Position numbers and translations under genes: made by a program
Notes under the pieces: generated by a model
The model's database searches: none
Told to the model about the DNA's origin: nothing
What the model saw: only the letters and a program-made list of their open reading frames with translations
Source of the DNA: Paguma larvata
Lineage: Eukaryota; Chordata; Mammalia; Carnivora; Viverridae
Assembly: GCA_030068075.1 (NCBI GenBank)
Contig: CM057837.1
Location: 24,353,089-24,417,088, forward strand
Direction: 5' to 3'
DNA length: 64,000 nucleotides
Shown here: positions 53,961 to 64,000 of the stretch, piece after piece
How positions within the stretch are numbered: the stretch's first letter is position 1
Layout of the letters: the number at the start of each line of letters is the position of its first letter

Positions 53961-56900
53961 CTATATATTTAAACTTCCTGGATGACTATGATCCGCATGG
54001 TCCGCAGATGAGGGTTGGGAAACATGAATTCCCATATAAGAAATCTGGCCATGAATGGAGGCTACAGGTATGGTGGTGGCCGGCAATGACAAGGGGCTGG
54101 GGAAGGACTTGTGTGATCTAAGGAATAAGAGGCTCGAGAAGCTTAAATGCTGATAGAAGGGTCATCAGTGAAGGAGAGGTTGAAGATGCAGGCAGATGGT
54201 GGGCAATGAGATGAGCTGAGAGCATGGGGTCTTTGAGGTGGGGAGGAGGCTGGAGCCTGGAACGTGGGGGAAGGGGCTCCCCTTGGGTGAGAGGAAGGAA
54301 GGTGGGAAGGACAGGCAGGTTGGGAGGTTTGGTGGACATTGAGGACATTCTCTTCTTCCTAAGTCTTCTTGTTTCTCTGTCACCCACTGAGAGTGAGGAG
54401 GGTGGAGCGTAGACAGGAAATCTGAGCAGAATGTAGGTTTGAAATCATTCTTGCGGAGAATGGAAGGGTGAAGTGAATAAGGAGACGCGGTTGGATGCCA
54501 GGCAGAATGAGAGGCCCAGGCAGTGCTGGTGAGTGTGACTTCATGATGGCACCACTCCAGATATGCCATTTGCTCCAACTGTTCTTAGTAGTCTGGGTGC
54601 ACGTGGCAAGAAGACAGCATTGGGTGGATTTGGCATTTAAGTTTCACCTGGTGACAGAGATGGAAGAACGGGCAAGGAATTTAGGGTGTTGATAGGAGAA
54701 GGTTTGAGTAAAGTGTTGAACCCAAGTTGAATATAGAGGGCAGTAGAGAGATGAAGAAAAGTGTGTAGGGGGGTCAGTAGATAATGAGAACTGCTGAGGG
54801 CACTTCAGTAGGGTGCTGGGAGTCATTGAAATAGAAAGCTGTAAGGAAGGGAAGCCCTCATCCCATCTGAGAGCGGAAGGTCTGAATTTGTGATCAGAGG
54901 GAGCACTTTCTGTGGTGAAGGCACCAGGTGGTGGAATGGGAGTGAGGAAAAATGATGGAGATGAGAGGTCAAGAACTTGGGGAGGCTGGTGTAGGAGGGC
55001 CGTTCACAGACACAGCGAGGCTTCAGGTAATGGGACTGTGGTAGAGAGGGAAAGGGGTGGAATGACTAAGTGGGCTGTTTGATGGGAAGAGGGGAAGAGG
55101 CAGCCGAGGTGGTAACCTGTTTACTTGAGACTGCTCAGGCAAGGTGGTCTGAGCACCTCGAGAGGGTCAAGGAGGTCCCAAGAAAGCTGCATGGGGCGTG
55201 GAAGATGACCAGACTTCACTGAAGATGAGGCTTTGGGGAGCAGTGGTTTTAGTGGAGACCAGGTTTCTGATGGGGCAGCAGATCAAAGCTGGGGATGAGT
55301 CAGAACTCACTGGCACCTCCTTCTCACCTGTTCAGGTACATTGAAGAACAAAAGCCAATCCAAGGTGTCAACCGCCCTCATAATTTCTCTAAAAGGAGCA
55401 GCTCATCCATGTTTTAGGGGAATTGCCTGGTTCCCCAGTTACAGTAAGGAAAGGAACTAGAAGCATCCATGAGGCTTCTCTGGTCCAATCTGCATTCCAC
55501 TATTGACACTTCCTCTCTGTTGTCCTGAATCTATGCTCTGTGTGCTACTACCTGAAGGCCAAGGGATGTGCCTTCATCCAGCAAAATGGGCTTTTCACTG
55601 TCCCTACTGTTTGTATAGGTTATTGGTTGTGGTCACTTGTTCTGATGAATAATATAAAATTATCAGTGGCGATTCTTCTTTATGAAAAGAGTAAAAATCC
55701 CAAACAAACAAACAACCACCACAAAACTCTTTGTTTTATGGAGGATCAATGCTCCATTTCATCCACCTAATGATTTTTGATTTCTGAAGGTTGGGTGCTA
55801 TTTCATGCTTCTGTTTGTTCCTCTCAGGTCCTAGACGCTTAATCTTTTCTGGACATCTCATCATCTTCCAGCATCTGAAATCACCGTGTTGCTGCAATGT
55901 CTGGACTAGGGAGAAATAGCTATTTCAGGCTAGTCCACCACCTTTCATCCAATGAATCCATGTCCCAAAGTGACTTTGTGATGGTTGGTAAGAGCTCGTT
56001 CTTCCTCAGGTGGCCCCAGTTTCAGCTCACTGCTGAGTGAGATAACAAGGCTTAGAAGTAGATAACTATTTTGACTCTATGTGATTTTTACCTTATGCTC
56101 TGACTTTGAAACACAGATTTCAAATGCAAATCCATTGCATTTTTTTCAGGGTTGGAAAGATTCCGTTGAGTTCCTTAGTGTTGTCATACAGACATCCTTA
56201 AATGGGGCTGTTGTAATGGATGGTGAATGAAAGAATATAGGACTCTTCACTGAATCCCTACTCTGGGTCCATGGTAGATAATTATGGGATCGTCTGTTTG
56301 TTGTCCCCCTCCCTTAACATCCTAGGGGACATCTTGCCCCCAAGCTCTTATGGCCATTGCAGGGGCTAATGTGTTCTAGTGTGATCTGCACTGTTGGCCA
56401 CTTTCAGATGGTATTGGGTGGCTGCTGATCCAAACTGGGCCAATTGGTCCCTTACTTTTGGATTTGGGAATGGAAGAGGGTGGCCAACTTGTCCTAGTTT
56501 GCCCAGGACTTTCCCAGTTTGGGCACAAAAATTTCCATGTCCTGGGAAACCCTGCTCTCCCCAGCAAAAGGAGGCCGTTGGCCACCCTAGGCGGGACAGA
56601 ACATTAAAGCCAGTGTCTCTCTGTCACTGAAGCTGTAGGTTAGTCTGTAGTGAGAGAGAATGTGCTGACATGGTAGCCCTGCCAGAGAAGGGAAATTGAG
56701 AAAGAGACACTAGCCTTATCTTTGTACTTCCTGTGCTCTGTGTATGAACCCTTCTCACAATCCACCAACCAGGACGTTGGATTTTTTGCTCGTTTATGTT
56801 AAGCAAATCTTTGTCATCCCAACCAGAAGAACTCTCCAGTCCTCTGCCTTTACCAAACTGTGCTAGGTCTTTCCTTCTCATTTAACCTGAGAACGACCCA

Positions 56901-57244
56901 TGACCTAGATAGTAATGTGAAGTTTTACAAATAAAGAGACAAAGCCTCAAAGATTTTAAAGGACTGAGGGTCCAGGTCACCAAAGTAGAAAGATACAGAA
57001 CTGGGAGTGACATCCAGGCCCAGAGACTTCAAGTTTGGGATCTTCTTGTCACACTGCAGCTGTCTCTAATGCTAATATTGGAATCTGTTAATTTGGTAAG
57101 GTTCTGGTCAGTCTGACATCTTATTCTGAACATCAGTATGTCTGGAAAGAGTCAAGGGACAAGCTTATGTTCACTTCTTAAAGTCCGGCTTGCCGCTTTT
57201 GATGGGGGATATCTTTAATGGCAGCCAGTATTTCTCTCACATTT
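53961..57244. other. Intergenic, CpG-poor, mostly unassigned
   Basis: 54060-55330 is purine-rich on the + strand, repeat-like but not assigned. The only named structure is the inverted-repeat element at 56478-56587. No gene. Confidence 0.5.
56478..56587. mobile_element. Small inverted-repeat element, 110 bp
   Basis: Perfect 11-bp terminal inverted repeats gggtggccaac (56478-56488) and gttggccaccc (56577-56587). The interior has further inverted similarity (tcctagtttgcccagga and tcctgggaaaccctg). Shape and length suggest a MITE-like mammalian fossil. Family not recognised. Confidence 0.6.
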
Positions 57245-57415
57245 GCCATATACCAGCACTTTCCCTATATTAACCAATTTAACCTTGACAGCAATCCTAT
57301 AGGTTATAGACTCTTTTATCCTCACTTTATAGGTGAGGAAATCAAGCTACAAAGAAGTTAAGTGGTTCACTAATAAGTGGTAGGTCCAGGGAATGTTGCT
57401 CGGCGTCCCCACACT
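57245..57415 (-). mobile_element. MIR, near full length
   Basis: The text tataccagcactttccctat, acagcaatcctataggttat, ataggtgaggaaatcaagct and aagttaagtggttcac is antisense MIR. Confidence 0.68.
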
Positions 57416-57469
57416 CTATTGCTTCAGGGTATCTAATGATTATCACAATCCTGAAGCCAGGTTGGGGAT

Positions 57470-57635
57470 CTGGTGCCATCACTTCCTCTGATACAAGCTG
57501 CTGTGGACTTCAGGGGGTTATTCACCTCTTTGACTTCCCTTTTTATCTGCCATCTGTAAATACTAGATGAGAGAGTTATGTAGGTTGCCAGTTTAAGTTC
57601 TTGGCACTTGGTGAGTGTTCAATAGTGAGGGGCAT
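57470..57635 (+). mobile_element. MIR fragment
   Basis: The text cacctctttgacttcccttt, atctgccatctgtaaatact and cttggcacttggtgagtgtt follows the sense MIR 3' half. Confidence 0.45.
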
Positions 57636-59390
57636 ATCAGTCTAGACCCCCCTCTCTTGATGTAGTGCTTACATTTCAGTTACAAAGAGTAGAATCAATT
57701 CATGTTGTTTAAGCAAGAAGTGTTTTTTGTTTGCTATGTTTCTCCTAACTTATGAAATGGCTTACAGAATTGTTGGAAGGCTGAAGAAGCAGCTAGGTCG
57801 ACCATTCAAGAACAAGTCCCAAATCTGGAGTGCGGAACTGACTGCCAAAGAAATATGGGCTCTTCTACGAAAAGGGAGCCACTGGTCCCTGCAATCCCGA
57901 AGCCATTCTATGCAGAAGGCCACCACTGCTTACACCAGCTCCAGAACCAACCCATATCTGCTGTAATCCACACCAGCAAAGTGGATGCCCTGACACCTAT
58001 GAAGCTAGAGACCTAGCACTGCTCAGGAAAGCTAAACGGCTCCAAGGGTAAGCTTAGCAGTTGAGAGAGACAACAGAAGAACTACTTCCACCTTCTTCCA
58101 CCTTCCCAAGCATACACGCTTGCATCTGATTGGCTGAGGCTAAGTGACATCTATAACCGTAGCTGCACAGGAGTCTGAGAAATGTAGTTTTTAGCTTTCT
58201 AGCCTCTACAACTCAAGTAGGCATCTATGAAGGAGAACAAATGGTTTTTTGTGTGTGTGTGTGTTTTTTTTTTGTGTTGTTTTTTTGTGTTGGGAACAAA
58301 TGGTTGCCGGGTACCAATCTGCCACCTTAGGGCTGCCCCATTGGCAGGGCTATCTGCAGGATGGTGAGTGGAGCTTCTGGGTAGAACAGCTAATGCTTGG
58401 GTGAGGAGTAGGGTGTGGACATGGCTGAAAGCCAAACTCTTCAATCCTCTGCCTTTACAGAACTGTGAGCACACCTGCTGTGCAACACACCCCCTCTGGG
58501 AAGCAGCCTTCTTTGCATGTTCTGTGCTAGGTGGAGTGGGCAACGTGGCATGGTTCAAGGCAGAGGTCCTGGTTACTCTTTGCCACTGACAACGTATGAT
58601 GAAGCATGCTTCTTCTCTAGTAAACAAGGGGACTGGCTGAGGCCTCTTGTCACACTTAACAACCTCTGAATTTATAAGAAACAGACTCACTTGTGGTCAC
58701 TTCATTCCAGAGCTACATTGGAGAAATAACATATTTCTTTTCAATATCAACGTTTTCAAAACCACAGTAGCTGGGTTTGCATGGTTTCTGGTAAAACAGT
58801 GGCTGTTAAAACTATGTCAGTGCAAACATGGACATAAATAGATACTAAATCCTGATAGGTATGGAGGACTGCTATATTTGGATTCGAACCTGTTAACCCT
58901 CACAAGACAAAGCTCAGTTTGATGGCTCGGCTTCCCAAACTGGGCAAAGGTTCAGAAATGGAAGGTTTGTGGATTTCATTGCTAAAAAAAAAAAAAAACA
59001 GAAAGTAGAAGCAGTAATATAGAGTGTAAACACTGATGCTGAATTTTACTGTTGGAGCCAGGTCTGGGTCCCCCGGTCTTTGGTCCTGTGGAGGTCAGGT
59101 GTGAATTCCTGGATTCTGTTAGCCTGACATTTCAAGGGCTTAGAGCCATTTAGAAAAGCTGAATATGCATCCAATGACCAACACGTCGGGGCCAACATTT
59201 AGCTTCTGTCTAAGACTCCTAGCGGCCGAGGTGATTTTCCTAAGTATAGGCAAGCCTGGTTGAAGAAAGTCCAAAGATACAAATGTTTGATCGGGGGCTT
59301 TAAATGAGAGTATTTAGATGGGAAGATGTCTAGTATCATAGCAGGTGCCTTCCTTCTGCATTTTACATGAATAAGCCTCTCTTGGCTCTC
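57636..59390. other. Intergenic, probably old repeat in part
   Basis: 57725-58170 has the feel of a diverged interspersed repeat (gcatctgattggctgaggct), with no family assigned. A T/GT-rich run lies at 58243-58290 and an A-run at 58985-59000. The 163-codon frame at 58199-58690 minus has no recognisable domain. Confidence 0.5.
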
Positions 59391-59406
59391 CAGAAATGCA
59401 TTCTTT

Positions 59407-59628
59407 TTTTTTTTAATTTTTTTTTAATGTTTATTCATTTTTGAGACAGAGAGAGACAGAGCATGAGTGGGGGAGGGGCAGAGAGAGAGGGAGACACGGA
59501 ATCCGAAGCAGGCTCCAGGCTCTGAGCTGTCAGCACAGAGCCCGATGTGGGGCTCGAACTCACGGACCGTGAGATCGTGACCTGAGCCGAAGTCGGACGC
59601 TCAACCGACTGAGCCACCCAGGCGCCCC
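59407..59628 (-). mobile_element. Young felid tRNA-derived SINE
   Basis: Antisense copy close to the usual felid form, with head ending cacccaggcgcccc. The target duplication cagaaatgcattcttt is perfect at 59391-59406 and 59629-59644. Confidence 0.95.
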
Positions 59629-59644
59629 CAGAAATGCATTCTTT

Positions 59645-60659
59645 ATAGGGTGTGAGGCTCCCCCAGAGCAGGCAGAGCTCTCCTCTGACAATGTGTAGTT
59701 TCTTAGTTGCTTGTTGTAGTTGCTGTTTGTTTTAGGTTCTTAGTTAAGAAGCCCTTGAGAACAAGAGAGGAACTTCAAGTTCACCTCGCTCAACTCTCCA
59801 ATTGGGAAGAGCCAGCTGGAGAATGAAGTCAAAGTAGGAAAGCCTTGTGGAGGATCCTGACTGTCATCCTCGAGGTCCCCCTCTTGCCTTTGAGTTTCTG
59901 CAGCTCAGTCCATTCCTTCCCACTCCCGTTTCATCTCCCATTTTTTCTTTCTTTGAAGCAATCTGTGTTATGTTTCCTGATAAGATTTCCCCAGCGGACC
60001 AGCACCCTGGGCATTTTACCCAACTAGCTTGGAAGTTGTCCAGTGTATCTTAGCTTCTGAGTCTAATCGGTCCTTAATTATTGATTTATCACTTGATCGA
60101 ATCCCCTTCTCTCTTCTCTCTGCCTTCATCCACACCCACTCCCAGAAATGGATAGGTCTTGGCTGGACCTGGGGTGTGGACACCTAGACCAGTGTGAGCA
60201 GTTTCTCAGCCAGGGCAGCAGGGATGGCCAGAGGAGCCAGTGGAGGAGGGGGCAAAGCAGGAAGGTGTAGGTCCTCCAACCAAAAGAGTCACTGGCAGGT
60301 GCTGAAGGCAGGAGACTGGACATTAAGACAACAGAGAACAACCTCCAGAGCAGGGCCAGGGAGCTTGGCTTGAGCTGGCTTGCTCCTTCATGCTATTAGA
60401 GCAAGTAGGGGACTCTCAGCACTGTGTGCCGGCCAGGATAAACCGATGACATCTACTGCGATTTTAGCATTGTGTGTGTGTGTGTGTGTGTGTGTGTGCC
60501 CGCGCGCGCACAAGCATGCAAACATGCATTGTGTGTCATGAATGACATGAAGCTCAAGACACAGCCCTTAGTGATGGTTTTCAATCCGTTTGGAAATACG
60601 CAAGACCCATCTTACACAGCAGGCCGCATATTAAGCACTACGTTATGATGGACAGAGAG
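59645..60659. other. Intergenic, unassigned
   Basis: Nothing recognised except the TG/CG microsatellite at 60471-60509. Confidence 0.55.
60471..60509. repeat. (TG)n(CG)n compound microsatellite
   Basis: Fourteen TG units run into cccgcgcgcgca. A long alternating purine-pyrimidine tract. Confidence 0.93.
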
Positions 60660-60770
60660 CTAAACTGGTAATGAGGGTGCCCAGTTCGAACCTTCTACCT
60701 GTTTCTTAACTTGGCTGTGTGGGCCTCCATTTGGTCTCCTGTAATGTGGAGGGATGGGACTGGACAACGC
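60660..60770 (+). mobile_element. MIR fragment
   Basis: The text gtttcttaacttggctgtgt and tttggtctcctgtaatgtgg is a diverged sense MIR. Confidence 0.38.
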
Positions 60771-61020
60771 CAAACAAAACAAATCTGAAAAGAAAGGCAA
60801 CATCGACGTAGGGATGAACCTGTGTTCATCTGTGAACTTCTACAAAGCAAACATGGGAATTTGTGGTATCAACACCCCCCAAGTCAAGAAGTAGAACAAT
60901 ACCAGTGCCCAGAGGCCACCTTTGATCCTCCTCCAGATCCCTGCTCGCTTTTCTCTCTGGAAGCAGCCACCGTGGTCTCAGTAGTTTGGAAGTCCCTTTC
61001 AGCTATAACATGGAGTAGCC
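60770..61020 (-). mobile_element. LINE-1 3' fragment, antisense, degraded
   Basis: The text ccccccaagtcaagaagtag and aacaataccagtgcccagag matches the usual antisense L1 3' UTR phrase about reading 'caggtcaagaaatagaacat'. Borders uncertain. Confidence 0.5.
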
Positions 61021-61467
61021 CTACACATAACAGCCGTGGACAGAAGACCACCGCAGCGCTGGCCGAAGCTGTTAAAAACTAGGACTCTGTTTTGTAAGTT
61101 CTTTGACATAGTTTTACGACAAGGAGTATGTAGGGTTCAGATTGTTCTTTTGGCCATCAGAACTCTACTTTTTTTTTTTTTTTTAAACAACTGAGCCTGA
61201 TCAACCAAGTTTCTATATCTGTGCTCTCCCCGGTGTACTTGGCGCCGTGGTTCTGAGGTTGTACTCTGGGACAGAAAATTCCTGCTTTCATCCCAAAGTT
61301 CAGTATCAAGTACAGAGCTATTTTTTCTGGTGGTGCAAAACTGAGCTGGGTGGGTGTATCGTGGTGCTAAGCTATTCCTCAGGGCTGCCAAATTGTGACT
61401 TGGCGTGTGTACTTATGCCCGTAAAAGGTTGCCTTAAGCACAGAGGAAGGGCAAGTATCGTGATTAA

Positions 61468-61503
61468 ACACACACACACACACGCACAGACACACACACA
61501 CAC
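61468..61503. repeat. (CA)n microsatellite
   Basis: CA repeats with single G and extra A interruptions. Confidence 0.93.
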
Positions 61504-61962
61504 CCAGAAGGCATGGCCATCAGCAAAATACCCACGCGATGCACCCATTCAAACCATGTTTGCAAAAGGAAATGGATTTGAAAATTCTTTGAATGGAAAA
61601 ATGGGGCTGGATACTGTTCAGAGACAAATTTGTACATGAGGTTTTACTGAGAAGCTGGTTTCCAGCAAGGCTTAGGATCGTTTCGCTGTGGCTTTCACTG
61701 TATGAGAGGTTCCTAACCTCTTCCAGTTAGTGACGCAGTTGGGACTTCTGATCACTCACGAGGGAACGAGTGACCTTTGTCTCTTTCAATCTCCCCATCA
61801 GCTCGGTCTCGTTGGGGCACGTCGGCCCACGTGCTCCCTGCCTCAGTAGTAGACCATATCTGCGTGCATGCCCACACACGTGCACACGCGTACACGCGTG
61901 TGCACACATACCCCAGCCGCCTTCGCTGTCTCTCCGTTCCAGCCACGGCTACTTCCGCCCAG

Positions 61963-62006
61963 CAACCAAGACCAGCCTGCCCCACAACCAAGACCGGCCT
62001 GCCCCA
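61963..62006. repeat. 22-bp tandem duplication
   Basis: The unit begins caaccaagacc, present at 61963-61984 and 61985-62006 with one A/G difference. Confidence 0.85.
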
Positions 62007-63458
62007 CAGCTTGCTGGTTGGAAAAATGTTGAAGAAGACGGTCCTTGGGGTTTCCTTCAGAGCCAGAAGCATGGAGACGTGGTGCCTGCGATGAGCTGAA
62101 GCTCACACTCCATTTCCTCCCTGCAAGGGCAGAAGTAATTCTTGCCACATGGTGCCTTTCACACCGGTGGGTCGCATGTAGAGCTGGAGAAGGTGACGGT
62201 TGCCTGATCTGAGGAGTAGGCAGTTTCCCAGCTCCTGAACCTCCTCCCTCTCCCCATCCCGCCTGCCTGTCACAGCAACCAGTGTACACCTGCTTAACTC
62301 CACTCCTCTGGGCTGTGAAGGATTTTTGGTCATCAGGAGTTTCCCCTTAAAAGGTGTGCATTCCAGCCTTTACGGCCAGTACCTCATGGAGATCAGGCTA
62401 GTGAGGCGCCATGGAAGGAAGTGGCCAGGGGCTAGGGACCGCTTTGTTTCGTAAGAGCTGATGGAATGCTGAACTTGAGTATTGCAACAGGCAAAGGGGG
62501 GGGGACTTCCTTCTTCCAGGTAAGCACCAGTTACAGATTGGTGTGGTCTTCTAACTGGTAGTGGGACTGAGGCTTTCTGGAGCTTCGATCAGGTGCTAAT
62601 TACAGCCAGTTGAAGGCCTGCCATAGGTGACTTCCTGCCTGTTTGTCACCTGGTGCTTCTGTTTCTCCGTGGCGAGAAAGAAGGCACATGTCTGGATTGG
62701 CATGGTCCCGGGTGTAGAGGACCACCTTTAGGGACACACTGAAGCTTGTTCAGTGTCCTCGACCCGCGTGAAGGGGAGTGTGTCCCTAATGCCATAGGGG
62801 GGCTGCTGAGACTGGGAATTCATTCAGCCATGCAACCTCCTGACGGGCTCGACGCAAGCCCTTACAAAAAGGTGAACCTGTTTAGGAGAAGTAAAGCAAA
62901 GTCATTTTTGAATGTGAATCCTCGCAAGATTGCAAATGAAAATACAGAGCGAAACTCGATCAAACCTGGCCCCTCTCTCTCAGGCTTCCTCGGGGCGGAG
63001 GAGAAGTCTGCAGACTGCAAAACGTAATTTCAAGGGGGCCTGGAGAGAGACAGCAATAAAGACCAGTGTGTTTTATTGCACATTCTGAGGGGGAAAGGCT
63101 TAGGAAGTGCCTTAATGGATGAAATGAGAGATGGTTCTAGAGGACGGAGCTTGATAAAAGGAAGGCGGCCCAAGCTCTCAACAGGAGAGGTCATGCTTCT
63201 TTAATTTGCTGGAATTCACGGAGGGTTTACTGTAGCTGCAGCAAAGCAGAAATCGTGGGCTGTTCGAGTTTCTATTCATCAGTGCTGATGAGGCAGAGAT
63301 GGGAAGAGGCTGTGGCTAGTTATCAGGTAAACAGCGGTGGGCTGGTAAACATTTAACAGCCGGCCCCAGGGATGGGGCAGAGAGAGGCCGCGATCTGCAG
63401 CTTTGCCCATTTCCGTGGTGTAAACACTCCCGCCGGGGCTGACTTCGGGCTGCCCACA

Positions 63459-63466
63459 TGACGTCA
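63459..63466. promoter_or_regulatory. Perfect CRE palindrome TGACGTCA
   Basis: Full CREB/ATF consensus in cccacatgacgtcactgaac, in moderately CpG-rich sequence with no other gene signal seen. Chance occurrence is possible. Confidence 0.45.
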
Positions 63467-64000
63467 CTGAACACAGACTTGGGAAGACGGACCCAGAACG
63501 GGCTCTCGTGAACAGGTGTGCGCCAGCTTGAATCACCCGGGCAGGGGTTCTCCTTCGGCGTTGCCGTGGGGTCAGGGTGCGGGGAGCAAGGTCTGCCTGT
63601 CCTTGCTCAGACAGGAGCTGCCAGCCTTGCTTCCGGATGGCGGGCCTGGCTCTTTTCTGTGGCACGAGACTCGGGCTGGGGAGGAGAGAGCCAGATACAG
63701 GTTCCCCCGCCCCCACCGACCTCTCATGAAGCTGTGATTGAAATTTGTAATATTTTAAAATGATTCCTAAAGAATCTGAAATGCTTCCAGAAATTCCAGC
63801 CGGCCCCGAGGATTCTGAGCGCAGCCCAGGACACGCGCAGCAAAGGAATCTTGGGTCTTCAGGGAGAGCGCCCGTTTCTTGAAATGGACTCTTTTCAATG
63901 AAGAGCGAGCTGACCCTGGGTAACAGGATCAAAAGGGGTCGTGGGGTCATCCCTCTTGTAGTCGGGGAGGATTGTTCAGCAGGGACTGGCTCTGGCTTCC

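Larger units (their letters stand above)
61021..64000. other. Intergenic, unassigned to window end
   Basis: CpG content rises again. Holds a CA microsatellite, a 22-bp duplication and the CRE at 63459-63466. The 223-codon frame at 63279-63950 minus has no recognisable domain and no support. Confidence 0.55.

Noticed and set aside
57727..57966. 79-codon open frame that at first looks protein-like
   Set aside because: No domain recognised. The surrounding 57725-58170 looks like an old interspersed repeat.
56834..58466. Two similar phrases (tcctctgcctttac near 56840 and 58445) suggesting a pair of repeat ends
   Set aside because: Match is only about 25 bases and the flanks do not align well by eye. 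Not enough to call paired terminal repeats.
58199..58690. 163-codon open frame on the minus strand
   Set aside because: Crosses a T/GT simple-sequence run (His/Lys/Thr repeats in translation). No domain is seen.
63279..63950. 223-codon open frame on the minus strand, the longest in the window
   Set aside because: No recognisable domain, arginine/serine/proline-rich by composition, with competing frames on the other strand. Most likely chance in CpG-rich DNA.

Overview
The window is nuclear DNA of a carnivoran mammal, most probably a felid. It has spliced exons with GT/AG borders, long introns and AATAAA poly(A) signals. It also carries more than a dozen copies of a tRNA-Lys-type SINE whose head reads gcgcctgggtggctcag, the form typical of cats. 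There are no bacterial operons, phage genes or CRISPR arrays. Species cannot be fixed from this sequence.

Layout. Positions 1 to about 13,372 hold the 3' part of one gene on the + strand, FGFR2 (fibroblast growth factor receptor 2): a partial intron, then five exons at 3932-4054, 4595-4665, 6847-6984, 8643-8748 and 11661-11825 (coding part). They encode the last 200 residues: the catalytic loop, DFG motif, activation loop, kinase C-lobe and regulatory tail. The 3' UTR of about 1.55 kb carries three closely spaced poly(A) signals at its end. The length matches the human protein exactly, so residue numbers can be transferred (catalytic Asp626, DFG Asp644, activation-loop Tyr656/657, PLC-gamma site Tyr769).

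From about 13.4 kb to 64 kb I find no protein-coding gene and no convincing RNA gene. In human the sequence beyond the FGFR2 3' end is a long gene-poor interval towards WDR11, and this window fits that order. The interval contains felid SINEs (several nested, with readable target-site duplications), fossil LINE-1 3' ends in both orientations, L2 and MIR remnants, hAT-type DNA transposon fossils and several microsatellites. Long stretches between these are unassigned. The open reading frames there are chance, or lie in repeats.

Most interesting signals: a small CpG-rich islet near 50.5 kb with a perfect RFX X-box palindrome flanked by two opposed CCAAT boxes, which looks like an unannotated promoter; a perfect DR1 nuclear-receptor site (23.03 kb) and a perfect CRE (63.46 kb); a CpG-poor block at about 52.3-58.2 kb inside otherwise CpG-rich DNA; a changed FGFR2 C-terminus; and a possible intron-retained FGFR2 end that would drop the regulatory tail. 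I found no new multi-gene system.
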